Below, in pieces: positions 1 to 7,680 of a DNA stretch of 64,000 nucleotides; within the stretch, counting starts at the first letter, position 1; every line of letters starts with the position of its first letter. The DNA lies in assembly GCA_016715425.1 (NCBI GenBank), contig JADKAC010000002.1, positions 247,501-311,500 on the forward strand, read 5' to 3'. Below the pieces are notes generated by a model. It saw only the letters and a program-made list of their open reading frames with translations, was not told the origin of the DNA and did no database searches. Source of the stretch: Bacteroidota bacterium (lineage in GTDB: Bacteria; Bacteroidota; Bacteroidia; Chitinophagales; BACL12). A program made the position numbers and the translations under genes.

Positions 1-1
1 T

Positions 2-469
2 GCAAAAGGTTTCGGGATGGAAGTATATGCTTATGATGTAAATCCTAATCCATCCTCAATGATTCAAGAAAATGTTACACCTATCGGAACGGCGGCCGAG
101 ATTTTCAGTTCATGCAACTTTGTTTCATTGCATGTACCATCAACACCGCAAACCAAGGGCTCTATTAATTATGATCTATTAAAACTTTTGCCCAAGAATA
201 GTATTTTAATTAATACCGCAAGATTGGATGTGATAAACGAAGCTGATATAATTAAAATTATGGAAGAAAGAAACGACATTTCATTTGTAAGTGATTTCAC
301 ACCTAAAAATGAATCTGTTTTTAAAGAAAAATTTGCAGATAGATGTTTTTATCCAGTGAAAAAAGCAGGAGCTCAAACTGAGGAAGCAAATGCAAATGCA
401 GGTATTGCAGCTGCACGACAAATCATAAACTTTTTTGATAAGGGTGACCTTACTTTTAAAGTAAACTGA
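2..469 (+). CDS. serA: D-3-phosphoglycerate dehydrogenase, C-terminal part (5' end outside window)
   Basis: The reading frame is open from the window edge, so this is the last ~156 residues of a longer protein. It belongs to the D-isomer 2-hydroxyacid dehydrogenases, NAD-dependent cytosolic enzymes; the likely role is the first step of serine synthesis (3-phosphoglycerate to phosphohydroxypyruvate). Visible are the FVSLHVPSTPQTKG segment and the INTAR motif with the substrate-binding Arg. Where most relatives have the catalytic TPHxGAST motif this protein reads VKKAGAQTEEAN, so the catalytic His is replaced by Lys. That is the type IIIK pattern known from Bacteroides and Entamoeba enzymes. 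The chain ends ~30 residues later with no ACT domain, so no serine feedback domain is present. A strong terminator follows. The family is certain; the substrate is inferred from subtype and from the DUF1015 neighbour usual in Bacteroidota. Confidence 0.85.
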   Translation, partial: AKGFGMEVYAYDVNPNPSSMIQENVTPIGTAAEIFSSCNFVSLHVPSTPQTKGSINYDLLKLLPKNSILINTARLDVINEADIIKIMEERNDISFVSDFTPKNESVFKEKFADRCFYPVKKAGAQTEEANANAGIAAARQIINFFDKGDLTFKVN

Positions 470-499
470 TTGAAATAAAATTTCAAAAACAAATTAAAG

Positions 500-526
500 C
501 GTCCGATTTAATCGGACGTTTTTTTA
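500..526 (+). terminator. Rho-independent terminator after serA
   Basis: A perfect 8-bp stem (CGTCCGAT / ATCGGACG) with a 3-nt loop is followed directly by a run of seven T. It lies 31 nt after the serA stop and separates it from the DUF1015 gene, which has its own -7 box. Confidence 0.9.
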
Positions 527-556
527 TTATCTTATTTTTAGTGAAAATCGATTTCT

Positions 557-564
557 TACCTTTA
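557..564 (+). promoter_or_regulatory. Bacteroidota -7 box (TACCTTTA) for the DUF1015 gene
   Basis: TACCTTTA matches the TAnnTTTG -7 consensus of the Bacteroidota primary sigma factor except for the last base. It ends 12 nt before the chosen ATG and lies after the serA terminator. Confidence 0.45.
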
Positions 565-576
565 CAAAAAAAATTA

Positions 577-1821
577 ATGGCAACTATAAAACCTTTCAAA
601 GGCTACAGACCAAAACCTGAATTTGCAACACAAGTTGCTTCCAGACCTTATGATGTTTTAAGCAGCGAAGAAGCAAAAGAAGAGGCAAAAGGAAATGATA
701 AAACATTTTTACATGTATGCAAACCTGAAATTGATCTTGATTCATCTATTGATCATTACGACGATAAAGTTTATGCAAAAGCAGTTGAAAACTGGAATCG
801 TTTAAAAAGTGATGGAACGTTTCTTCAAGATAAAAATCCATGCATGTATGCATATCGTCAAATCATGAATGGACATGCACAAATTGGTCTGGTTGCAAAC
901 AGTAGCATTGAAGATTATTTTAATGATGTAATAAAAAAACACGAATACACAAGACCTGAAAAAGAAAATGATCGTATTCGTCATATGTATGAATTGCAAT
1001 GTCAACCTGAACCGGTTTTTTTAACCTATCCCGATGTTGCAGAATTAGATGAAATGATGAATGGTGTAGTAAGCAAAAATCCTGTTTATGATTTTAATGC
1101 TGAAGATGGAATTCAACATACTTTTTGGGTAATTGATAATGCAGAAACAATTGAAAAGATTGCTACTATTTTTCAAGAACAAATTCCTTTTACATATATC
1201 GCTGATGGACATCATCGCAGTGCAGGTTCTGCTAAAGTAGGCAAACGCATGGCTTCTGAAAATCCAAATCATACAGGTAATGAAGAATATAATTTTTTTC
1301 TTAGTGTGATTTTTCCTGCAAGTCAGTTGATGATTATGGATTATAATCGTGTTGTAAAAGATTTAAATAATCATTCACCGGAACAACTATTAAATCTTGT
1401 AAAAGAAAATTTTGATGTAACCCTTATTGGCAAAGAAATTTATAAGCCTGCTAAGTTGCATGAGTTCAGCATGTATCTCGGTGGGCATTGGTATAAACTT
1501 TCTGCAAAGTCAAATACTTATAATGATAATGATCCAATTGATGTATTGGACGTAACTATTTTATCAAATCATTTTCTTGATCCGCTTTTAGGAATTAAAG
1601 ATCAGCGCACTGATACAAGAATTGATTTTGTTGGTGGAATTCGTGGTCTTGGTGAATTACAAAAAAGAGTGGATAGTGGCGAAATGCAAATTGCAATTGC
1701 ACTCTATCCTGTTTCAATTCAACAACTCATAAATATTGCTGACTCAGGAAATGTGATGCCACCAAAATCAACATGGTTTGAACCCAAATTACGCAGTGGA
1801 TTAGTAGTACATTCCTTTTAA
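577..1821 (+). CDS. DUF1015 family protein
   Basis: A 414-residue cytosolic protein of the DUF1015 family, whose biochemical function is not established. Family signatures are the N-terminal IKPFKGYRP, an HEYTRPEKENDR segment near residues 122-134, and DGHHRSA near 210-216, where the His pair suggests a metal or phosphate site. I chose the ATG at 577 because homologues begin MAxIKPF; a GTG at 541 would add 12 residues of translated promoter DNA. In Bacteroidota this gene commonly follows serC and serA, so a link to serine or phospho-amino-acid metabolism is inferred only from context. The next gene begins 10 nt downstream, so they probably share a transcript. Confidence 0.9.
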   Translation: MATIKPFKGYRPKPEFATQVASRPYDVLSSEEAKEEAKGNDKTFLHVCKPEIDLDSSIDHYDDKVYAKAVENWNRLKSDGTFLQDKNPCMYAYRQIMNGHAQIGLVANSSIEDYFNDVIKKHEYTRPEKENDRIRHMYELQCQPEPVFLTYPDVAELDEMMNGVVSKNPVYDFNAEDGIQHTFWVIDNAETIEKIATIFQEQIPFTYIADGHHRSAGSAKVGKRMASENPNHTGNEEYNFFLSVIFPASQLMIMDYNRVVKDLNNHSPEQLLNLVKENFDVTLIGKEIYKPAKLHEFSMYLGGHWYKLSAKSNTYNDNDPIDVLDVTILSNHFLDPLLGIKDQRTDTRIDFVGGIRGLGELQKRVDSGEMQIAIALYPVSIQQLINIADSGNVMPPKSTWFEPKLRSGLVVHSF

Positions 1822-1831
1822 AAATAACATA

Positions 1832-2971
1832 ATGAAATTTGCAACAAAAGCGATACATGCAGGTGTAGATCCTGACCCTTCTACCGGTGCGATAATGACA
1901 CCAATTTTCCAAACATCTACTTACGTACAAAATGCACCGGGTGATCATAAAGGTTATGAATATGCCCGCACACAAAATCCAACAAGAGATGCATTGCAGA
2001 AAAATCTTGCGGCATTGGAAAACGGCAATTTCGGAATTTCTTTTTCCAGTGGACTTGCGGCGACAGATGCAATTATAAAATTGCTAAGTCAAGGTGATGA
2101 ATTAATTTCTACCAACGATTTATATGGCGGCACTTATCGTGCATTCACAAAAGTATATGCACGTTTTGGTTTGGGATTTCACTTTGTTGATATGATGAAA
2201 GTTGAAAATATTGAACAGAAAATAAATTCAAAAACAAAAATGCTTTGGGTAGAAACACCAACTAATCCAATGTTAAATATTGTGGATATAGAAGCAGTTT
2301 GTGCATTGGCGAAAAAGCATAATTTATTAGTTTGTGTGGACAATACTTTTGCATCTCCTTATTTGCAAAATCCACTTGACTTTGGTGCAGATATCGTAAT
2401 GCATTCCGCTACAAAATATATCGGTGGACATAGTGATGTGGTTAGTGGAGCTGTTATTGTAAAAGATAAATCACTTGCAGATCAATTGTATTTTATTCAG
2501 AATGCAAATGGTGCTGTTCCCGGTCCGCAAGATTGTTTTTTATTATTGAGAGGAATTAAAACATTACATCTTCGAGTGCAGCGCAGTTGTGAGAATGCAG
2601 AAAAAATTGCACGCTATTTAGTTACACATCCAAAGATTGAAAAAGTGTATTGGCCGGGATTTGAAAATCATGCAAATCATGCAATTGCAAAAAAACAAAT
2701 GCGTGGTTTTGGTGGTATGGTTTCTTTTAGTTTAAAGGGTGATAATTTCGATGAAGCAAAACGCATTTTATCATCTACACATTTATTTGCATTAGCAGAA
2801 TCACTGGGTGGAGTTGAATCATTGATTGGGCATCCCGCAAGTATGACGCATGCTTCTATTCCAAAAGAAGAAAGAATGAAAACCGGTTTAGTTGATTCTT
2901 TAATACGATTAAGTGTTGGGGTGGAAGATGTAGAAGATTTAATTGCAGATTTACAACAAGCATTGCGGTAA
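1832..2971 (+). CDS. Cys/Met metabolism PLP enzyme (cystathionine gamma-synthase or gamma-lyase)
   Basis: A 379-residue fold-type I PLP enzyme of the trans-sulfuration family, with full family length. Seen are the N-terminal TKAIHAG, the YARTQNPTR motif, SSGLAAT, the LWVETPTNP segment, and SATKYIGGHSD with the PLP-binding Lys at residue 195. The family covers cystathionine gamma-synthase (O-acyl-homoserine plus Cys), gamma-lyase and related sulfhydrylases, and these cannot be separated reliably by eye, so no symbol is given. It lies in a close run of + strand genes (10 nt after DUF1015, 9 nt before the PrsW-like gene). Confidence 0.9.
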   Translation: MKFATKAIHAGVDPDPSTGAIMTPIFQTSTYVQNAPGDHKGYEYARTQNPTRDALQKNLAALENGNFGISFSSGLAATDAIIKLLSQGDELISTNDLYGGTYRAFTKVYARFGLGFHFVDMMKVENIEQKINSKTKMLWVETPTNPMLNIVDIEAVCALAKKHNLLVCVDNTFASPYLQNPLDFGADIVMHSATKYIGGHSDVVSGAVIVKDKSLADQLYFIQNANGAVPGPQDCFLLLRGIKTLHLRVQRSCENAEKIARYLVTHPKIEKVYWPGFENHANHAIAKKQMRGFGGMVSFSLKGDNFDEAKRILSSTHLFALAESLGGVESLIGHPASMTHASIPKEERMKTGLVDSLIRLSVGVEDVEDLIADLQQALR

Positions 2972-2980
2972 CTTTATATT

Positions 2981-3754
2981 ATGGACACACAAACATTAGC
3001 GCTAATTGCAATGGCAATCGGACCTGCAATTGCCATCATGATTTATTTTTATGCAAAGGATAAACATGAGCGTGAACCCTTCGGAATTTTGCTGGTCAGT
3101 TTTTTATGGGGATGTTTCAGTGTAGTTCCTGCAATAATTTTAGAATCTATTTTACCGGGAATTATTCCCGGAAGTGGTGGCAGTTCTATTATCTCTGTTG
3201 CCATTTACACATTTGTTGTAATTGCATTTAGTGAAGAATTATCCAAATTTATTTTTCTGCGCTATTATTCTTACAAAAAAAGATCTTTCAACGAACCATT
3301 CGATGGAATTATTTATGCCGTAATGGTAGGAATGGGTTTCGCTACTGTTGAAAATTTATTATATGTTTTTGATTCCGATACATTGGGTTCCGCATGGAGT
3401 ACTGCCGGGTTAAGAGCTTTAACAGCTATTCCCGCACATGCCACATTTGCTGCAATTATGGGATACTATGTTGGCCTTGCAAAATTCAGTAAAACAAATG
3501 AAAAAGGTTATTTATTGCAAGGGTTATTATTAGCGACTGTACTACATGGTTTTTATGATTTCTTCTTATTTCAAAATCTACATGTAGGACTTTATATCGG
3601 TGCAGCGATATCATTAATACTTGGAATCCGGTATTCAATGCGTGCAATAAAAATGCATAATACCAAATCACCTTTCAATGAAGAAAATATAGCGGCAGAA
3701 ACTGAAGAAGTAATTACGACTTCTTATGAATCACCATTCAAACCCAAAGGTTGA
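2981..3754 (+). CDS. PrsW-type intramembrane metalloprotease family protein
   Basis: A 257-residue polytopic membrane protein with about seven hydrophobic segments. It has the conserved family motifs: FSEELSKF (E85, E86, K89), GFATVEN (E124, N125), PAHA (H153) and VLHGFYD (H189, D193), which are the putative metal/catalytic residues of PrsW and the wider CPBP-like group. PrsW of Bacillus cleaves an anti-sigma factor, but the substrate here is unknown and no anti-sigma gene is nearby. The hydrophilic C-terminal ~35 residues are cytoplasmic-looking and rich in Glu and Thr. The stop codon overlaps the start of the next gene (TTGA). Confidence 0.88.
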   Translation: MDTQTLALIAMAIGPAIAIMIYFYAKDKHEREPFGILLVSFLWGCFSVVPAIILESILPGIIPGSGGSSIISVAIYTFVVIAFSEELSKFIFLRYYSYKKRSFNEPFDGIIYAVMVGMGFATVENLLYVFDSDTLGSAWSTAGLRALTAIPAHATFAAIMGYYVGLAKFSKTNEKGYLLQGLLLATVLHGFYDFFLFQNLHVGLYIGAAISLILGIRYSMRAIKMHNTKSPFNEENIAAETEEVITTSYESPFKPKG

Positions 3755-4527
3755 CAAGTGATGCATTAAAAGAATTTTTAGATTCTAAAGTTTTGCTATA
3801 TAATAATTCGGATTTTATAATTAATGATCCGATAAGTATTCCCCACCAATTTCAGAAATTACAAGATATTGAAATTATGGGATTCTGGACTGCTATGCTT
3901 GCATGGGGACAACGTGTTACTATCATCAATAAAGCAAAAGAATTAATTGCACTTATGGATGGTGCGCCGCATGATTTTATTTTGAATCATCAGGAAACTG
4001 ATTTGAAAAGATTTTTAGAATTTAAGCACCGCACTTTTAATGCAACCGATACATTGTATTTTATTCATTTTTTCAAAAATTATTATCAGCAACATCACAG
4101 TTTGGAAGATGCATTTCTCTGCAAAAATTATATGAAAGAATTAAATACAGAAAAGATGCTGATGCATTTTAATCAAACATTTTTCAGCTTACCCGATTTA
4201 CCGCATCGCACCAAAAAACATGTGAGTTCACCTGCAAGTAAAAGCTCTTGCAAACGCTTAAATATGTTCCTGCGATGGATGGTGCGCAATGATAATACTG
4301 GTGTTGACTTTGGTGTTTGGAAAAAAATTAAACCCTCACAACTTATTTGTCCTCTGGATTTACATGTGGATCGTGTGGCAAGGAATATAGGATTAATTAC
4401 ACGTAAACAAACAGACTGGCAAACTGCTTTAGAATTAACAGACAGACTAAAAGAAATGGATGCAAAGGATCCTGTGAAATATGATTTTGCTTTATTCGGA
4501 TTGGGTGTAACGGAAAAAATGCAATAA
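3751..4527 (+). CDS. TIGR02757 (DUF2400) family protein
   Basis: A 258-residue cytosolic protein of the TIGR02757 family, found mainly in Bacteroidota and Chlorobi and of unknown function. Typical segments are MGFWTAMLAWGQR near residues 44-56, the MFLRWMVRNDNTGVDFG region near 171-188, and CPLDLHVDRVARNIGL near 199-214. The last two resemble helix-hairpin-helix DNA-glycosylase-like proteins, so nucleic-acid binding is a reasonable but unproven guess. The only in-frame start close to the conserved N-terminus is TTG, which overlaps the upstream stop by 4 nt (TTGA), implying translational coupling. No ATG is available before conserved sequence. Confidence 0.85.
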   Translation: MTSDALKEFLDSKVLLYNNSDFIINDPISIPHQFQKLQDIEIMGFWTAMLAWGQRVTIINKAKELIALMDGAPHDFILNHQETDLKRFLEFKHRTFNATDTLYFIHFFKNYYQQHHSLEDAFLCKNYMKELNTEKMLMHFNQTFFSLPDLPHRTKKHVSSPASKSSCKRLNMFLRWMVRNDNTGVDFGVWKKIKPSQLICPLDLHVDRVARNIGLITRKQTDWQTALELTDRLKEMDAKDPVKYDFALFGLGVTEKMQ

Positions 4528-4540
4528 TTTGTTTTTGAAA

Positions 4541-4894
4541 ATGGAAACGAATACAAACATATTTCAAAAGGTTATACAGCATATTTCTCAGCAGACAGAT
4601 ATTGAAACTGATGAAAATAAAATTGCTGAAATAATTACTGAAGAACAAGCTTTACATGCACTAACTCAAATAATAATATTTCTGATAGATACCAATTTTG
4701 AAAAACTGCTTTGGATATTATACCGCATTGATGTGGACGAAGCAAAACTCAAAAGAGTATTGAAAGAAAACAGTCCCGTAGATGCTCCATCAATTATTGC
4801 TCAAATGATAATTGACAGAGAAAAACAAAAAGAAAAATATAAATCGGAGTTTAAAAACAAATCTGATGAAACAGATGATTTATTACTGTTATAG
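4541..4894 (+). CDS. Small conserved hypothetical protein
   Basis: A 117-residue protein of predicted all-helical, soluble character with no signal peptide. The central ALTQIIIFLIDTNFEKLLWILYRIDVDE stretch (shown here only in part: FEKLLWILYRIDVDE, near residues 60-74) and the charged C-terminal tail (EKQKEKYKSEFKNKSDE) look like a small protein I associate with Chitinophagales, but I cannot assign a function. The ATG at 4541 is preferred over an in-frame TTG at 4529. It starts 13 nt after TIGR02757 and is the last + strand gene before a convergent block. Confidence 0.7.
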   Translation: METNTNIFQKVIQHISQQTDIETDENKIAEIITEEQALHALTQIIIFLIDTNFEKLLWILYRIDVDEAKLKRVLKENSPVDAPSIIAQMIIDREKQKEKYKSEFKNKSDETDDLLLL

Positions 4895-4900
4895 CTTTTC

Positions 4901-6334
4901 CTAATTCTTTACAAACTTACCTGTCTGCATCACTCCTTTATCTGTAAAAATTCTATACGTATAAATTCCGGCGGAAAGTTGTGATAAATCTATTTTCAAT
5001 TCAGTAGATAATTTTTCACTTCTATTTACTAATTGTCCATTCATATTATAGATTTCAACAAATGCAAATTGAATTAACTGACTTTTAATAATCAGATAAT
5101 CACTGACCGGATTCGGATAAACTAAAAAATCAAATTGCTGTATAGGAGAATCATCCACATCAAGAATTAAATCACCATCTGCATCTACCCGGAAAATATA
5201 AATATCACGTTTGTTTTCCGGTGTATTCCAATCATAACGAGTGGTTAGAATAAGGGCACCACCATCTTGTAATGCAAGCGTAGCATAAACAACAAAATTT
5301 GCACCGCCATCAATATATCCTTCATAAAGGATATCACCATCCGAATTAAACTTCATTACACCAATCGGATGATTTATTTCTTCATAAAAAATAGCGATAG
5401 CTTCTCTATAGGTTGAATAACTTAACCATATATTATCACCATAACTATTCAATGTATTTTTAGCTTGTATGATACCCATTGTATCAATGGTGATAAATGA
5501 TTCACTTAAAAGACTCAGATTTTTATCTCTGAATTGAATAATCAAATCAGTATAAGTATCACCCTCTGTACCAAGCTGATTTAGAAAAGGCAATACATAC
5601 CTTTCTGATTCCGGCAATGGTAGAACTTCTCTAAGTGAGATAGCAATTACATCTTCAATTACATGAGTAGAATTTATCAGCATAGCAGCAGTGTCAATAT
5701 AATAAGCCTTCTTGGTGTACATAAACATGATCAATTCATTACCATCAAAATCCATAGATAGTTTTGAAGGTCCAAATCCAGTAACAGTATCAATTAATAA
5801 CTCTTCTGTTATTTCAAAATCCGTATTTAATTTATATAAAAAGTCGTCGATTGTATTTTCTGAAAATCCTGCAAGAAAAAAAGTATTATTTACGAAATAC
5901 AAATCACGAACATATTCAGAAATATCAGGTCTCCCTGCTACATAACTTTGAATATACTCAAAATCACTATTGTATTTCAACACATAAGTTTGATTCTCAT
6001 TAAAATTATATGTGTCTTCACAATTACCATAAGCATAATAATTACCTAAATCATCCTGAATAATTGAGAAGAAGCCTTTTAACATATATTGTGGATCTAC
6101 AATAATTTCTTCATCACTCAAAACTTCTCCATTTAAATTAAAATGAGAAATATAATATTTGGATTGATCACCACAATCTTCAGTACGGATTATTATATAT
6201 GTAGAATCATTATACTGCGCAAGGGCTGCACTTTCATCTACACATTCATCTCCAATAATGAGTGGCCAACTCTGACCAAATGTGTGGATAGAATTAATTG
6301 AAATAATAATTGCTAGTAAAAATAATTTGTTCAT
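4901..6334 (-). CDS. Secreted protein with T9SS type A sorting domain (paralogue 1)
   Basis: A 477-residue secreted protein. A signal peptide (hydrophobic residues ~4-20, ending THTFGQ) leads into a ~370-residue beta-rich body of unknown family with repeating FxL/YxxN and FDGNELIMFMYTK-type strands. The body resembles the beta-propeller-like or delta-60-type repeats common in Bacteroidota cargo. The C-terminal ~75 residues are a T9SS type A sorting domain: DFLVYPNPVSDYLIIKS, then the IYNMNGQLV and LSAGIYTYRI strands. It would be exported by Sec and then by T9SS to the cell surface or medium. It follows the lipoprotein gene by 8 nt, forming a two-gene unit that is duplicated immediately to the right. 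The function of the body is not recognised. Confidence 0.85.
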   Translation of the reverse strand: MNKLFLLAIIISINSIHTFGQSWPLIIGDECVDESAALAQYNDSTYIIIRTEDCGDQSKYYISHFNLNGEVLSDEEIIVDPQYMLKGFFSIIQDDLGNYYAYGNCEDTYNFNENQTYVLKYNSDFEYIQSYVAGRPDISEYVRDLYFVNNTFFLAGFSENTIDDFLYKLNTDFEITEELLIDTVTGFGPSKLSMDFDGNELIMFMYTKKAYYIDTAAMLINSTHVIEDVIAISLREVLPLPESERYVLPFLNQLGTEGDTYTDLIIQFRDKNLSLLSESFITIDTMGIIQAKNTLNSYGDNIWLSYSTYREAIAIFYEEINHPIGVMKFNSDGDILYEGYIDGGANFVVYATLALQDGGALILTTRYDWNTPENKRDIYIFRVDADGDLILDVDDSPIQQFDFLVYPNPVSDYLIIKSQLIQFAFVEIYNMNGQLVNRSEKLSTELKIDLSQLSAGIYTYRIFTDKGVMQTGKFVKN

Positions 6335-6342
6335 ATAGTTTT

Positions 6343-7350
6343 TTATTCAATAATTGCTATACATTCGTAATTTGCATAGTAGATAATAATAATATAATTC
6401 CAATGTGTATCTGAACCATAGTCAACCAAGAAATCATAATCAATGTCCATTGCTTTTATTACTTTACCGGTTGGTAAATAATAATTAGCCCAATATAGTG
6501 ATGCATCCCTCACTTCAGTTAAATCTGAGGGAGTAAGGCAATCTGTATCATAATAGTAAAATAAATCATTTGGTGGAGTCGATCCGGACAAGCGATTATC
6601 CCAAACGTATGAAACATTATAATAAAACTTTGTGTAACCGCTATTGCAAGTAGGGCTGGAATACCCACATGGCAATTTCTGTTCGATCCTATCACTACCA
6701 TCCTTCAATCCATCAAAATCCCCTGGACTATAATCACATTTGCCATCATCATTCATAGGATACCAATAATCAAATTCATTAAAATCACATGCACCAGTTG
6801 ATCTTTCTGTAGAAATCGGAGAAGGATAGGCGGTAATTAATTTAGCAGATATTGAAATATTTTCTACTCCTATTTCCTTTACAGATAAATCACAAATAAC
6901 AAATAATGAAGTATCTGAAATTTTTGAGTTGATAAAATCAAAAAGATCTGTGTACGATTCAACATAATTTTCAAAAGCTATCAAGTCCGACTCTACTTTA
7001 TTGATACTAATTTCAAATGAATCGGAAATCAAAAATTCAAATTCAAACTCCTCACTATAAAAATCATAATTTAAGGTGGCTTCTAATAATTGATTTGTAG
7101 ATTCAACATTTAAATCTTCACCGGATTCTAAACGAAAAGTTGTGGGGTTATCGTGAATAGAAGATAAGGATTTTGCTCGTTGAATTAATTGATCCAATTC
7201 AAAATTTTCTTCTATTGCAGTTTTCTCTATAATTTCTTTGGTACAGGAAGCTAAACTCAAAACAAATAAAAATATTATAAAAAGTTTACTTGATAAAATT
7301 GAGTTAAACCAGACTAATTTGGTGTTTGGTGTTTGGTGTTTGGTGTTCAT
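6343..7350 (-). CDS. Putative lipoprotein, Cys-rich C-terminal part (paralogue 1)
   Basis: A 335-residue protein with a lipobox LSLASC (Cys at residue 36), predicting an outer-membrane or periplasmic lipoprotein. An unusually long polar N-region (about 12 residues, MNTKHQTPNTKL) precedes the hydrophobic core; it is encoded by a 7-bp tandem repeat. Residues ~40-190 are acidic and mostly helical. The C-terminal ~150 residues contain paired Cys and motifs such as GDFDGLKDGSDRIEQKLPCG and EVRDASLYWANYYLPTGK, which I do not recognise. The first ~80 residues are virtually identical to the paralogue at 9121-10128, whereas the C-terminal half has many substitutions. It is first in the pair with the T9SS-cargo gene and has a candidate promoter at 7382-7389. 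Confidence 0.8.
   Translation of the reverse strand: MNTKHQTPNTKLVWFNSILSSKLFIIFLFVLSLASCTKEIIEKTAIEENFELDQLIQRAKSLSSIHDNPTTFRLESGEDLNVESTNQLLEATLNYDFYSEEFEFEFLISDSFEISINKVESDLIAFENYVESYTDLFDFINSKISDTSLFVICDLSVKEIGVENISISAKLITAYPSPISTERSTGACDFNEFDYWYPMNDDGKCDYSPGDFDGLKDGSDRIEQKLPCGYSSPTCNSGYTKFYYNVSYVWDNRLSGSTPPNDLFYYYDTDCLTPSDLTEVRDASLYWANYYLPTGKVIKAMDIDYDFLVDYGSDTHWNYIIIIYYANYECIAIIE
7319..7346. repeat. Four perfect 7-bp repeats inside the lipoprotein N-terminus (copy 1)
   Basis: TTGGTGT occurs four times in tandem (AACACCA on the coding strand). It encodes the polar MNTKHQTPNTK stretch ahead of the signal peptide. The same four units occur at 10097-10124 in the second copy. Confidence 0.9.
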
Positions 7351-7381
7351 TATAATGAATGTAAAGATTTATGAATGTAAG

Positions 7382-7389
7382 CAAATTTA
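7382..7389 (-). promoter_or_regulatory. -7 box (TAAATTTG) for lipoprotein/T9SS pair, copy 1
   Basis: A perfect match to TAnnTTTG on the minus strand, 31 nt upstream of the lipoprotein ATG. It is duplicated exactly at 10160-10167. Confidence 0.5.
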
Positions 7390-7569
7390 ATAAAATTAAT
7401 TTTAATATCCAACTGAATTTTTCAAATAATAAATTCAAAAACAATTAAATAATGTTGAAAACATATTGAATTAATAAGCAAACTAAAAGGCTAATAGATA
7501 AAAACTTTTTTTCTGCCTATATTATTTCTAATGGTAATTATATTGTGTTAAATATTCCGATTTATAAAT

Positions 7570-7604
7570 CTACCCTATCCATTCTCTCACAAAATAAAAA
7601 CACA
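7570..7604 (-). pseudogene. 3' stub of the DUF456 gene left by the tandem duplication
   Basis: These 35 nt are identical to the end of the intact DUF456 gene at 10348-10382, with the same ten C-terminal codons (CFYFVREWIG) and TAG stop. Identity breaks off right after them. This stub marks the right boundary of the duplicated unit and shows that the unit next to the intact gene (copy 2) has the original context. Confidence 0.88.
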
Positions 7605-7680
7605 ATTACAAAATATTTTGGAAACGTTGATGAAGAACTGATTAAGTGCTAATTATTTACGTCTCTAAAGATATGTATTC

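Larger units (their letters stand above)
4898..7604. repeat. Tandem duplication, copy 1
   Basis: This ~2.7-kb unit holds a T9SS-cargo gene, a lipoprotein gene, their upstream region and the last 10 codons of a DUF456 gene. It is repeated at 7677-10382 with a constant offset of 2778 nt over its right half. From 7115 to 7604 I see no difference from the second copy (about 490 bp), while similarity falls steadily leftward through the lipoprotein C-terminus and the T9SS-cargo gene. A 72-nt unrelated spacer separates the copies. Confidence 0.93.
7351..7680. other. Intergenic region between duplicated units
   Basis: This 330-bp stretch without a full gene holds the upstream region of the copy 1 lipoprotein gene with a -7 box (7382-7389), an AT-rich segment identical to that at 10129-10347, the 10-codon DUF456 stub (7570-7602), and a 72-nt spacer (7605-7676) that has no match elsewhere in the window that I can see. 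I find no further gene. Confidence 0.8.

Noticed and set aside
541..576. GTG start for the DUF1015 protein that adds 12 residues
   Set aside because: The added codons overlap a -7 box (557-564) and homologues begin at MAxIKPF, so the ATG at 577 is the better start.
4173..4556. 127-codon antisense frame over the TIGR02757 gene
   Set aside because: It lies opposite a conserved coding region and has no domain, promoter or neighbour of its own.
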